From contig NZ_JACVAJ010000001.1 in the NCBI RefSeq assembly GCF_014851815.1, positions 1,674,001-1,738,000 of the forward strand: a stretch of 64,000 nucleotides of DNA. Direction: 5' to 3'. Shown here piece by piece: positions 1 through 8,317 of this stretch (its first letter is position 1; the number at the start of each line of letters is the position of its first letter). The notes below the pieces were generated by a model. The model had not been told where the DNA came from and did not search any database. It was given only the letters and a program-made list of their open reading frames with translations. Origin of the DNA: Pseudoxanthomonas sp. PXM01. GTDB lineage: Bacteria; Pseudomonadota; Gammaproteobacteria; Xanthomonadales; Xanthomonadaceae. The position numbers and the translations under genes are program-made.

Positions 1-881
1 CCCAACGCGGCCAGCACCAGCGTGGCGGCGCCGAGCACCAGCAACGGTGTCCAGGCGAATCCGTCCAGCGGCCCCAGCGCGCCGAAGCTCAACGTGCCCA
101 GTCGCAGCACGGCGTACAGGCCGACCTTGGTCATGATCGCGAACAGACCGGCTACCGCCGCCGGTGCATGCGTGTAGGTGTCCGGCAGCCAGAACGACAG
201 TGGCAGCACCGCGGCCTTCGCACAGAACACCACGAACAGCAGGCCGGCCGACGCCTGCACCAGCGCCACGTCGCCGGCCGGGAGCTGCGCCACACGCACC
301 GACAGCTCGGCCATGTTCAACGAGCCCAGCAGGCCGTACAGCAGGCCCAAGGCGATCAGGAACAGCGTCGACGCTGCGATGTTGAAGGTCACGTAGTGCA
401 GGCCCGCACGCAGGCGTTCGCCGCGGCCGCCGCTGAGCATCAGGCCGTAGGACGAGATGAGCAGCACTTCGAAGAACACGAACAGATTGAAGATGTCGCC
501 GGTGAGGAACGCGCCGTTCAGTCCCATCAACTGGAACTGGAAGAACGCATGGAAGTGCGGCGCGCGCCGGTCCCAGCCGGCGCCCGCATGCAGCAGGCAG
601 GCCGCACCCAGCAGCAGCCCCACCAGCAGCATCAGCGCCGACAGCCGGTCCACCATCAGCACGATGCCCAGCCGCGCCGGCCAGTCGCCCAGCAGATAGA
701 CCGACACGTCGCCAGCGGCCGCCTGCGCGACCAGCACGCCCGCCACACCCAGCATCGCCGCGACCGACGTCCAGGCCACGATGCGCTGCGGCAGCATGCC
801 GAAGCGGCGATGCTCGAAGAACAGCGCGATCGATGCAGCGAACAGCGGGATCAGGATGGGCAGGATCGGCAGGTGGCTCAT
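1..881 (-). CDS. mnhD: Mrp-type Na+/H+ antiporter subunit D, C-terminally truncated by window edge
   Basis: Reading frame opens at the ATG at 881 and stays open to base 1, so the C-terminus lies outside the window. About 293 residues are visible. They form a NuoM/NuoN-like multi-spanning membrane protein (proton-conducting membrane transporter family), with conserved stretches such as GDIFNLFVFFEV and a lysine in FCAKAAVLPLSFWLPD, typical of MrpD and Complex I antiporter subunits. Its start overlaps the mnhC stop in an ATGA, so the two are translationally coupled. By homology it is one of the two large ion-translocating subunits of the Mrp complex that exchanges cytoplasmic Na+ for H+. Subunits E, F and G should follow to the left. 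Confidence 0.9.
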   Translation of the reverse strand, partial: MSHLPILPILIPLFAASIALFFEHRRFGMLPQRIVAWTSVAAMLGVAGVLVAQAAAGDVSVYLLGDWPARLGIVLMVDRLSALMLLVGLLLGAACLLHAGAGWDRRAPHFHAFFQFQLMGLNGAFLTGDIFNLFVFFEVLLISSYGLMLSGGRGERLRAGLHYVTFNIAASTLFLIALGLLYGLLGSLNMAELSVRVAQLPAGDVALVQASAGLLFVVFCAKAAVLPLSFWLPDTYTHAPAAVAGLFAIMTKVGLYAVLRLGTLSFGALGPLDGFAWTPLLVLGAATLVLAAL

Positions 882-1300
882 GCCCGCGCCTCCGGCTCAT
901 CGGCCTTGGCGGCGTCGCGCGCTTCCTCGTGCCGGCGCTGTTCGCTGGCGAGGAACTCGCGTTCGGCCTTGCTGCCATCGACATGGTCGCTGTCGTTGTC
1001 CCCGCGGCTGCGGATCGCCAGCACCACCGTCACCGCGGTCATCGCGAACGCGATCACGATCGCGGTCAGCACCAGCGCCTGCGGCAGCGGATCCGTATGG
1101 TTCGCCAGCGTCGCCGCCACGTCGTCGCGCAGCACCGGCGGCTTGCCGGCCACCAGGCCGCCGGCAGCGAAGATCAGCAGGTTGGTCGCATACGACAGCA
1201 GCGTCAGCCCGAGGATGACGTCGAAGCTGCGCGCGCGCAGCAGCAGGTACACCCCCGCGGCGGTGAGGATGCCGATCGCGCTGGCCATCGCGAGTTCCAT
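878..1300 (-). CDS. mnhC: Mrp-type Na+/H+ antiporter subunit C (NuoK-like)
   Basis: 140 residues with three predicted membrane segments, the NuoK/MrpC fold. The segment SFDVILGLTLLSYATNLLIF and the loop DPLPQALVLTAIVIAFA are characteristic of MrpC/MnhC/PhaC. The charged tail (residues about 100-140) is somewhat longer than in many homologues. A clear ribosome site (GGGAGGTG) lies about 6 bases before the ATG at 1300. The gene follows the fused mnhA-B after a 16-bp gap and overlaps mnhD by 4 bp, so it is an internal operon gene. Small membrane subunit of the hetero-oligomeric sodium/proton antiporter. Confidence 0.92.
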   Translation of the reverse strand: MELAMASAIGILTAAGVYLLLRARSFDVILGLTLLSYATNLLIFAAGGLVAGKPPVLRDDVAATLANHTDPLPQALVLTAIVIAFAMTAVTVVLAIRSRGDNDSDHVDGSKAEREFLASEQRRHEEARDAAKADEPEARA

Positions 1301-1316
1301 TACGGTGCACCTCCCA

Positions 1317-4148
1317 TCAGCGCAGTTCTCCCGTGCGGGTGGATCGGTCGCCCGGTTCCATCACACCCAGGTGCGACACGCGCGTGCGCGACGGACGGAT
1401 CGTGCCCATCATCGACAGGATCAGCATCGCGCCGCCGAACACGACCAGGTACACGCCGGTGTCGAACCCGATCGCGCTGGCCAGCGGCACCGTGCCGATC
1501 ACCGGCAGGTCGAGATCCAGGTGGCCGCTGGTCAGGAACGGCACGCCGAACCCCATCGACGCCGCGCCACTCAGGCCGGCGACGATCAAGCCGACGCCGA
1601 TGCACTTGATGTAGTCGAAGCCGAAGCGCGATTCCACCGACGCCGCGCCCTGGATGACGTACTGGATCAGCAGCGGCACCGCCAGCACCAGGCCGGCGAT
1701 GAAGCCACCGCCCGGCGCGTTGTGGCCGCGCAGGAACAGGAACACCGACACAGTCAGCGTCAACGGGAACATCAGCTGCGCCAGGTCGGCCGGTACCGGC
1801 AGCTGCACCGGCGGACCGGAGACCACTTTCTCCGGCGCCATGCGCGCACGCCGCAGCAGCGCGTGCACGATCAGCGCGGCGACACCGAACACGGTGATTT
1901 CACCGAACGTATCGAAGCCGCGGAAGTCCACCAGGATCACGTTGACCACGTTGCGGCCATAGCCTTCCGGCAGCGAACGTGCCAGCAGCTCGCCGCTGAT
2001 CGGATCCCCCGTGCGTGTCATCACCGCGTAGGCGAGCAGGGAAACGCCGACGCCGGCGACCAGCGCGATGGCGATATCGCGCAGGCGACGACGCGGCGTG
2101 CGTTCCGGCGGCGAGCGTGGCGGCAGGTAATGCAGGCCGAGCAGCAGCAACGCCAGGCTGACCATTTCCACCATCAACTGCGTCAGCGCCAGGTCCGGCG
2201 CGGACAGGAACACGAAGGTCAGGCTGACCACCAGGCCGGCACCTCCCAGCACGATCACCGCCAGCAGGCGCTGCCGGTACAGGCGGATGGTGAACACTGT
2301 GCAGGTCACCAGCACCAGCCACAGCAGCCAGCCCAGCAGCGGCATCGGTTGCGGAGTGCGCCACGGCAGCGGGTCGGAGACACCCATGAGGAACGGCGCG
2401 GCACCGGCCGCCACGGCGGCCAGCACCATCAGCATCAGACTGCGCTGCAGGCTGCCATTGACGAGCTTGCCGATGAAGCGGCCCGCCAGCGCGTACAGGG
2501 CTTCCATGTTCCAGCGGAATACGTTGCGTCCCAGCGAACGGCGCACGATGGTGTGCAGGTCGAACAGTCGTCGCAGGCCGAAATACAGTGCGATGCCGCC
2601 GGCGATGCCGGCCAGGCTCATCAGCAGCGGGGTGTTGATGCCGTGCCACACCGCCAGGCTGTATTCCGGCATGGCGTCGCCGAGGATCGCACCGGCGCCC
2701 GCATGCAGCACCGGCGCCACCGTCCACGCGGGGAACATGCCGACGGCCACGCACAGCACCACCAGCACTTCCACCGGGATCTTCATCCAGCGCGGTGGTT
2801 CGTGCGGCACCACGTCGAGGTTGCGCGGACCTTTGCCGAAGAACGTCTCGTAGACGAAGCGCAGGCTGTAGGCCACACCGAACATGCCGTACAGCAGGGC
2901 CGCCACCGCGATGGCATTGCGCATGCCGCGGTGACCGTCGATGTCCAGCGCTTCGGCGAAGAACATCTCCTTGGACAGGAACCCGTTGAGCAGGGGAATC
3001 CCCGCCATCGCCAGCGACGCGATGATCGCCAGCGCACTTGTCCATGGCATCAATCGTCGCAAGTTGCCAAGTCGCCGCATGTCGCGCGTCCCGGCTTCAT
3101 GGTCGATGATGCCCGCCGCCATGAACAGCGAGGCCTTGAACGTGGCGTGGTTGAGGATGTGGAACACGCCGGCCACCACCGCCATCGGTGTGGAGATGCC
3201 GAACAGCAGCGTGATCAGGCCGAGGTGCGAGATCGTGGAATAGGCCAGCAGGCCTTTCAGGTCGTGCTGGAAGATCGCGAACCAGGCGCCCACCAGCAGG
3301 GTCAGCGCACCGACCGAGGTCACGACGTAGAAGAACAGGTCCGTGCCCGCCAGCGCCGGATGCAGCCGTGCCAGCAGGAACACGCCGGCCTTCACCATCG
3401 TCGCCGAATGCAGGTAGGCCGACACCGGCGTCGGCGCCGCCATCGCGTGCGGCAGCCAGAAATGCAGCGGGAACTGCGCGCTCTTGGTGAACACGCCCGC
3501 CAGCACCAGCGCCAGCGCCCACGGATAGAGCGCACTGCCGCGGATCAGGTCGCCCGACGCGAGCACGATGTCCAGGTCGTAGCTGCCGACGATGCGGCCG
3601 ATCAGCAGCACGCCGCCCAGCAACGCGAGGCCGCCGGCACCGGTGATCGCCAGCGCCATCCGCGCGCCTTCGCGCGCGTCCTGCCGGTGCGACCAGAAAC
3701 CGATCAGCAGGAACGAGCTGATGCTGGTCAGTTCCCAGAACACCACCAGCAGCAACAGGTTGCCGGCCAGTACCACGCCGAGCATCGAGCCCATGAACAG
3801 CAGCAGGCAGGCGAAGAAACGCGGCGCGCTGTCCTTCTCGCTGAGGTAGTAGCGCGCATACATCACCACCAGCGCGCCGATCGCCAGCACCATGCCCGCG
3901 AACATCCATGCCAGCCCGTCCAGCCGCAGCGTGAAGGCCAGGCCGATCTGCGGGATCCAGGCGTGGTCCGCGCGCAGGTTCCAGCCCTGCAGCACGCTGG
4001 GTGTCATCCAGGCCAGCAATACCAGGCCCAGCAGCGGCGCCAGGCCGGCCAGCCATGCGGTCGCGCCGCGCGGAAGGCCGCGCGCCAGCGCCACCACCAG
4101 CGCAAGCACGAACGGCAGCGCCAGCAGGATTTCAAGAAAAGGGATCAT
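1317..4148 (-). CDS. mnhA: Fused Mrp antiporter subunit A/B
   Basis: 943 residues from the ATG at 4148 (a longer frame reaches 4202, but MIPFLEILLALPF is the usual MrpA beginning). The N-terminal ~500 residues are the NuoL-like proton/sodium translocation domain, with NLLLLVVFWELTSISSFLLIGFW and the histidine-rich HSATMVKAGVFLLARL region. About 550-760 is the MrpA-specific membrane extension. The last ~140 residues match MrpB (RGHNAPGGGFIAGLVLA), so A and B are fused as in group 2 Mrp systems. First gene of the visible operon (A/B, C, D). The complex supports sodium tolerance and pH homeostasis. Confidence 0.93.
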   Translation of the reverse strand: MIPFLEILLALPFVLALVVALARGLPRGATAWLAGLAPLLGLVLLAWMTPSVLQGWNLRADHAWIPQIGLAFTLRLDGLAWMFAGMVLAIGALVVMYARYYLSEKDSAPRFFACLLLFMGSMLGVVLAGNLLLLVVFWELTSISSFLLIGFWSHRQDAREGARMALAITGAGGLALLGGVLLIGRIVGSYDLDIVLASGDLIRGSALYPWALALVLAGVFTKSAQFPLHFWLPHAMAAPTPVSAYLHSATMVKAGVFLLARLHPALAGTDLFFYVVTSVGALTLLVGAWFAIFQHDLKGLLAYSTISHLGLITLLFGISTPMAVVAGVFHILNHATFKASLFMAAGIIDHEAGTRDMRRLGNLRRLMPWTSALAIIASLAMAGIPLLNGFLSKEMFFAEALDIDGHRGMRNAIAVAALLYGMFGVAYSLRFVYETFFGKGPRNLDVVPHEPPRWMKIPVEVLVVLCVAVGMFPAWTVAPVLHAGAGAILGDAMPEYSLAVWHGINTPLLMSLAGIAGGIALYFGLRRLFDLHTIVRRSLGRNVFRWNMEALYALAGRFIGKLVNGSLQRSLMLMVLAAVAAGAAPFLMGVSDPLPWRTPQPMPLLGWLLWLVLVTCTVFTIRLYRQRLLAVIVLGGAGLVVSLTFVFLSAPDLALTQLMVEMVSLALLLLGLHYLPPRSPPERTPRRRLRDIAIALVAGVGVSLLAYAVMTRTGDPISGELLARSLPEGYGRNVVNVILVDFRGFDTFGEITVFGVAALIVHALLRRARMAPEKVVSGPPVQLPVPADLAQLMFPLTLTVSVFLFLRGHNAPGGGFIAGLVLAVPLLIQYVIQGAASVESRFGFDYIKCIGVGLIVAGLSGAASMGFGVPFLTSGHLDLDLPVIGTVPLASAIGFDTGVYLVVFGGAMLILSMMGTIRPSRTRVSHLGVMEPGDRSTRTGELR

Positions 4149-4216
4149 CAACGGCCTTGCAGGGAATGCGGGATTCGCGAGCAATCGGCCCGAGTTTAAC
4201 AAACCCGTTCACATAA

Positions 4217-4241
4217 GCCTGACCCACTGTTCAGGTCAGGC
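4217..4241. terminator. Hairpin at the antiporter stop codon
   Basis: An 8-bp perfect inverted repeat (GCCTGACC / GGTCAGGC, 9-base loop) that includes the stop codon of the CaCA antiporter gene. It lies in the 87 bp before the mnhA start. There is no strong U-tract, so it may be a weak terminator or attenuate read-through into the mnh operon. Confidence 0.35.
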
Positions 4242-5186
4242 GAGCAATGCGATCTCCAGGACCACCCAGCCGAGGAACGCCGCGAGCAGGATGCCGCCCT
4301 CGATGCGGCTGATGCGCAGATCGCCACGCAGCATGGGGTACAGCACCAGCACGAAGGCGATGGCGGCCGGCAATTCGAGCCGCACGAACGATTCCGGCAG
4401 CGCCAGCGGACGGAACGCCGCCATGCCGCCCACCACCACCAGCAGGTTGAACAGGCTGGAACCGATGACGTGCCCGGCGACCATGTCGCCTTGCCCGCGT
4501 CGTGCGGCCATCGCGGCGGCGGCGATTTCCGGCAGCGCGGTGCCGATCGCCACCGGCAGCAGGCCGGTCAGCAGCGGCGACAGGCCCCAGTGCGCGCCGA
4601 TCACCGGTGCGCCCTGCACCACGAAACGCGCGCCGTAATACAGCAGCGCGGCGGCCACGACGAAGCGCAGCAGGTTCAACCACAGCACGGTATTGGTGTT
4701 GGCGTAGGCCTCGATGTCGGTACGCACCGCGACGTCCTCGCGCGGCGCACGCGCCAGCAGGAACGCCAGCGACGCCACGAAGCCCAGCAGCAGCACGCCG
4801 CCTTCGATGCGGCTGACCACGCCGTCCAGGCCGAACACGATCAGTGCCAGCGTAGCGAGCGCCAGCAGCACTAGCAGGGACGACAGCACGCGCATCCGCA
4901 CGAGGACCGGCGCGACCAGCGCGGCGACGCCGAGCGCCAGGCCGAGGTTGACGATGTTGCTGCCCACCGCATTGCCCAGCGCGAGTTCCTGCGAACCCGT
5001 CCACACCGCGCGCGCATTGACCGCCAGTTCCGGCAGCGAAGTTCCGAACGCGATCAGCAATAGGCCGGCCACGAACGGCGACGCGCCGATGCGCTGGGCC
5101 AGGCCGGACGCGCCCTTGACGATGGAATCCCCGCCCAGCGCCAGCAGCACCAGGCCCAATGCGAAATAACCCCAGGCATCCGCCAT
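4236..5186 (-). CDS. Calcium/sodium antiporter, CaCA family (YrbG-like)
   Basis: 316 residues from the ATG at 5186. A GTG six bases upstream is possible, but GGGGAG sits at correct spacing from the ATG. Two homologous halves each carry the alpha-repeat motif of the K+-independent CaCA family: GTSLPELAVNARAVWTGSQELALGNAVGSN in the first and GTALPEIAAAAMAARRGQGDMVAGHVIGSS in the second. About ten membrane segments. It predicts an inner-membrane Ca2+/cation antiporter that exports Ca2+ or exchanges it for Na+ or H+. It is co-directional with the mnh operon, 87 bp upstream. The actual ion specificity is not evident. Confidence 0.88.
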   Translation of the reverse strand: MADAWGYFALGLVLLALGGDSIVKGASGLAQRIGASPFVAGLLLIAFGTSLPELAVNARAVWTGSQELALGNAVGSNIVNLGLALGVAALVAPVLVRMRVLSSLLVLLALATLALIVFGLDGVVSRIEGGVLLLGFVASLAFLLARAPREDVAVRTDIEAYANTNTVLWLNLLRFVVAAALLYYGARFVVQGAPVIGAHWGLSPLLTGLLPVAIGTALPEIAAAAMAARRGQGDMVAGHVIGSSLFNLLVVVGGMAAFRPLALPESFVRLELPAAIAFVLVLYPMLRGDLRISRIEGGILLAAFLGWVVLEIALLA

Positions 5187-5258
5187 CGCCACGCTCCCCG
5201 TCGAGTCTGCGGCGATTCTATGCCCGGCCCGCCGACGCGGCCAGCCGGGCGTCGTCGA

Positions 5259-5879
5259 TCAGGAGCAGCCTTCGACGTACTCGACCTGCGGCGCCAGGCC
5301 CACGCGCCACGAGGTCACCTTGCCGCCGGCATCGGCCTCGAAGATGAGCTTGGTCGGCGCCACGTCGCCGGCGTCGATGGACAGGTATTGCCCGCCCTGC
5401 GTGTACTTGTGCGGCGACGCCTTCAGCGCGCCACCGTAGAGCTTCTGCACCTCGTCCACGCTCATGCCGACCTTGCCGCCGCCGGGTGCGGTTTCCTTGT
5501 CGGTGCCGACGTCGTAACGGACGAACTTGCCCTCTTCCATCATGAAGGCGAAGTCGGCGGGGCGGCTGATCCACTTCGGCCACAGGTAGTGGCAGGTGGT
5601 GCCTTCCATCGGCGCGCCATTGAGCTCGCCACCCCAAGCCGCGCGCGCTTCGTCGACCGTGCTGCCCAGCTTCATGTCGCCGTAGCCGAGGAAGCTGGCC
5701 TGGCTGACCGGTCCGGCGGGAGCGGCCGTGTCGTCGACCGCAGGTGCGGGCGCGGGTGCTTCCGCCATGGGTGTGCTGGTCGCCGTGGTCTGCGGCTCCG
5801 CCGGCGGCGCAGCGGCTTCTTCGCGCTGGCACGCGGACAACAGGGTGACGACCATCACGATCGGCAACATCGACTTCAT
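5259..5879 (-). CDS. Predicted lipoprotein of unknown function
   Basis: 206 residues from the ATG at 5879. A short charged start, a hydrophobic stretch and LLSAC form a lipobox with Cys at residue 17, so the product is probably a lipoprotein. An Ala/Pro/Thr-rich linker (about 20-62) leads to a domain of about 140 residues with two related phrases, YGDMKLGSTVDEARAAWGG and GKVGMSVDEVQKLYGG. These resemble the repeated M-x-x-D-E-v helix of small outer-membrane lipoproteins (OmlA/BamE-like topology). Cysteines in TTCHYL and at the C-terminal EGCS could form a disulfide. I do not recognise the family. It has its own transcription unit, divergent from the 6006 gene. Confidence 0.7.
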   Translation of the reverse strand: MKSMLPIVMVVTLLSACQREEAAAPPAEPQTTATSTPMAEAPAPAPAVDDTAAPAGPVSQASFLGYGDMKLGSTVDEARAAWGGELNGAPMEGTTCHYLWPKWISRPADFAFMMEEGKFVRYDVGTDKETAPGGGKVGMSVDEVQKLYGGALKASPHKYTQGGQYLSIDAGDVAPTKLIFEADAGGKVTSWRVGLAPQVEYVEGCS

Positions 5880-6005
5880 GGGGGGCTCTCTCCAGTGCAC
5901 AAACGTGAATCGTAGCGGCGGCGCGTTAAGTCACCGCGATGAAGCGCTGTCATCGGCACTTCATCGCGCGCCGCTAGCCTGCACGCGGCCTCATTGCCCT
6001 TCCCC

Positions 6006-6545
6006 ATGCGCCCGTCGAAGACCGACCTTGCCCGCCAGACCCTGCAAGCCCACACGGGCGTGCTCGGCATGCGCGAGCGGCGCGCGCTGATCCTCTGCGA
6101 CGGGCAGCGCGACATCGCGGAGCTGGTACGCCTGCTGGGCCAGGACGCCCCCATTCTGGTGCAGGGCCTGGTGAAGGCGGGCTACCTGATCATCGCGGGT
6201 AGCGCGCCGGCACCTTCTGCGGCGGCGGCAGCCGCGTCGATGCCCCCTATCACCACGAACGCGGCGCCGGCCGGACCGCGACGATCGCTGGTGGCCGCCA
6301 AGGTCTATCTGTCCGGCATGCTGGAGTTGCAGCGGGATGAAAGCGCGCGCAAGCATCGCGAGCGACTGCTGGCGCGGCTGGACGACGACGCGATGCTCGA
6401 CGCGCTCGCCGATGCGCTGCGGTTCCTGGAAGGCCGCGTCGCCGCCACGCTCGCCGGACGCATCCGCGAGCGCCTGTTCGAGGCGCTGCCACCCGACGAC
6501 CTGCAACGCCTGCTCGATGCGCGCATGGAAAGCGCGTTGCCCTGA
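6006..6545 (+). CDS. Hypothetical protein, possible winged-helix N-terminus
   Basis: 179 residues from the ATG at 6006 (an in-frame TTG at 5994 is less likely). Residues about 5-55 look like a small helical DNA-binding-like or regulatory module (RERRALILCDGQRDIAELVRLLG, then a short beta pair GLVKAGYLII). An Ala/Pro linker follows, then an Arg/Glu/Leu-rich helical region (about 85-179) with coiled-coil character. There are no catalytic motifs or membrane segments. It runs convergently into hmgA with only 6 bp between the stops. Function unknown. Confidence 0.6.
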   Translation: MRPSKTDLARQTLQAHTGVLGMRERRALILCDGQRDIAELVRLLGQDAPILVQGLVKAGYLIIAGSAPAPSAAAAAASMPPITTNAAPAGPRRSLVAAKVYLSGMLELQRDESARKHRERLLARLDDDAMLDALADALRFLEGRVAATLAGRIRERLFEALPPDDLQRLLDARMESALP

Positions 6546-6551
6546 ACCGGC

Positions 6552-7850
6552 TCAGTCTTCCGGAGTGAAGTGCTTGCGCAGCCCCGCCCAGCAGGCCTGG
6601 TAGTCGCGCTGCCGGTGCGGCGCCTCGATGGCCTGCCGTGTCGGGCGGATCACCGCCCGTGTCTCGAACATGAAAGCCATCGTGCCGGTGATGACGTCGG
6701 GCTTCGACAGGTCGGCGTTCGACGCCTTCTCGAACGTCGCCGCATCCGGTCCGTGCCCGGTCATGCAGTTGTGCAGTGAGGCGCCGCCCGGTGCGAAGCC
6801 TTCGGCCTTGGCGTCGTACACGCCATGGATCAGGCCCATGAACTCGCTGGCGATGTTGCGGTGGAACCACGGCGGCCGGAACGTGTCCTGCGCCACCAGC
6901 CAGCGCGGCGGGAAGATCACGAAATCCATGTTGCCCACACCCGGCGTATCGCTCGGTGAGGTCAGCACGAGGAAGATCGACGGATCGGGATGGTCGAAGC
7001 TGATCGAGCCGATCGTATTGAAGCGGCGCAGGTCGTAGCGGTACGGCGCGTAGTTGCCGTGCCAGCCGACCACGTCCAGCGGCGAATGGCCGATATCGGC
7101 GCGCCAGAGGTGGCCCTGGAACTTGGCGATCAGTTCGAACCCGCCCTCCACGTCATCGTACGCTGCCACGGGCGTCTCGAAATCACGCGGGTTGGCCAGG
7201 CCGTTGGAGCCGATCGGCCCCAGGTCCGGCAGACGCAGCGCAGAGCCGAAGTTCTCGCAGACATAGCCACGCGCTTCGCCGTCCGGCAGCTCGACCTGGA
7301 AGCGCACGCCACGGGGGATGACCGCGATCTGTTGCGGCTCGATCTCGATCACGCCGAACTCCGTCGCAATGCGCAGGCTGCCCTGTTGCGGGACGATCAG
7401 CAGCTCGCCATCGGCGTCGTAGAAATAGCGCCCCTGCATCGACCGGTTGGCGGCATACAGGTGAATGCCCACGCCATGCATCGCATCGGGCGAACCGTTG
7501 CCGGCCATCGTGTACAGGCCATCAACGAAGTCCGTCGGCACTTCCGGCATCGGCAGCGGCGACCAGCGCATCTGGTCCGGCGACACCGGACCCGCGTTGA
7601 AGTCGCTGTGCAGCCGATGCTGCGCGTACGGCGCGAACGGCCCGTGCATCGCCGCCGGACGGATGCGGTACAGCCAGCTGCGCCGGTTTTCCGCGCGTGG
7701 CGCAGTGAACGCCGTGCCGCTCAGCTGTTCCGCATACAGCCCGTGCGCGACGCGCTGCGGCGAGTTGCGGCCCTCCGGCAGCGTGCCGGGGATCGCCTCG
7801 CTGGCGAAGTGGTTGCCGAAGCCGGTCTGGTAATTGTCGCTAGTCATCAT
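6552..7850 (-). CDS. hmgA: Homogentisate 1,2-dioxygenase
   Basis: 432 residues, the usual length. Opens homogentisate to maleylacetoacetate in tyrosine and phenylalanine degradation with a non-haem Fe(II). Signatures: [20 protein letters not shown] at the N-terminus, [28 protein letters not shown] carrying iron-ligand His and Glu, and [11 protein letters not shown] with the last His. Two adjacent ATGs (7850 and 7847) are possible starts. It lies downstream of hppD on the same strand, with the DUF559 gene between. That gene's stop (7840-7842) falls inside hmgA, so the frames overlap by 11 bp. The ribosome site is weak, probably because REP sequence begins 19 bp upstream. Confidence 0.97.
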   Translation of the reverse strand: MMTSDNYQTGFGNHFASEAIPGTLPEGRNSPQRVAHGLYAEQLSGTAFTAPRAENRRSWLYRIRPAAMHGPFAPYAQHRLHSDFNAGPVSPDQMRWSPLPMPEVPTDFVDGLYTMAGNGSPDAMHGVGIHLYAANRSMQGRYFYDADGELLIVPQQGSLRIATEFGVIEIEPQQIAVIPRGVRFQVELPDGEARGYVCENFGSALRLPDLGPIGSNGLANPRDFETPVAAYDDVEGGFELIAKFQGHLWRADIGHSPLDVVGWHGNYAPYRYDLRRFNTIGSISFDHPDPSIFLVLTSPSDTPGVGNMDFVIFPPRWLVAQDTFRPPWFHRNIASEFMGLIHGVYDAKAEGFAPGGASLHNCMTGHGPDAATFEKASNADLSKPDVITGTMAFMFETRAVIRPTRQAIEAPHRQRDYQACWAGLRKHFTPED

Positions 7851-8259
7851 CGCACTCGCTTATCGCTTGAGCCCCTCTCCCACCGGGAGAGGGGTTGGGG
7901 TGAGGGTACGGTCCACATGCGGCGTTCCAGATCGCCTCGACTACAGCCCCTGTCGCTCTCAATACATCATGATCCCAGAAGCGAAGGATGGTCCAACCTT
8001 TTGAACACAGGACTCGGGTGCGGGTCGCATCCGACGACGCAGCGTGCTGTGATCCATCCAGCTCTATGATCAGTTTCTTGTCGATACAGCAGAAATCGGC
8101 GATGTACGGTGGAATCGGATGCTGACGACGGAATTTAAGTCCTTCGAGTCCTCGCCCGCGCAATACCTTCCAGAGTTTTAGCTCCGCATCCGTCATTGTC
8201 CTGCGCAAACGGCGCGAGTTCTCAAGCGTGGTGGTAGGTAATGGCGGCTTGATGTCCAT
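7840..8259 (-). CDS. DUF559 (Vsr/restriction-endonuclease-like fold) protein inside a REP-flanked cassette
   Basis: 139 residues. The core (about 10-115) is DUF559: [27 protein letters not shown], then [22 protein letters not shown] with the Asp and Glu-Leu-Asp-Gly residues of the very-short-patch/type II endonuclease-like fold, and LRFWDHDVL. The C-terminal ~25 residues ([14 protein letters not shown]...) are encoded by the left REP arm and its flank, not by a conserved domain. The gene lies between hppD and hmgA, bracketed by nearly identical 44-bp inverted repeats. Fold predicts nuclease activity, but the substrate is unknown. Confidence 0.85.
   Translation of the reverse strand: MDIKPPLPTTTLENSRRLRRTMTDAELKLWKVLRGRGLEGLKFRRQHPIPPYIADFCCIDKKLIIELDGSQHAASSDATRTRVLCSKGWTILRFWDHDVLRATGAVVEAIWNAACGPYPHPNPSPGGRGAQAISECDDD
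7869..7912 (-). repeat. Left REP arm of the DUF559 cassette
   Basis: A 44-bp element containing an internal hairpin (CCCCTCTCCC / GGGAGAGGGG) and the tail GGTTGGGGTGAGGGTACGGT. It is the inverted copy of 8266-8309, with 42 of 44 bases matching. It encodes most of the DUF559 protein tail and lies 19 bp before the hmgA start. Confidence 0.9.
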
Positions 8260-8265
8260 GACACC

Positions 8266-8309
8266 ACCGTACCCTCACCCCAACCCCTCTCCCGTCGGGA
8301 GAGGGGCTC
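8266..8309 (+). repeat. Right REP arm of the DUF559 cassette
   Basis: A 44-bp inverted partner of 7869-7912 (two mismatches, both in the loop of the internal hairpin). It starts 7 bp before the DUF559 start codon on that gene's strand and ends 9 bp from the hppD stop. The same REP family recurs at 46051-46195. Confidence 0.9.
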
Positions 8310-8317
8310 TCGCATCG

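Noticed and set aside
168..4199. A 1343-codon plus-strand open frame opposite the mnh operon, with similar long antisense frames at 14557-17046, 10067-11539 and 43856-45802
   Set aside because: They lie antisense to strongly conserved genes, have Arg/His/Gln-rich low-complexity translations and arise from high-GC codon bias.
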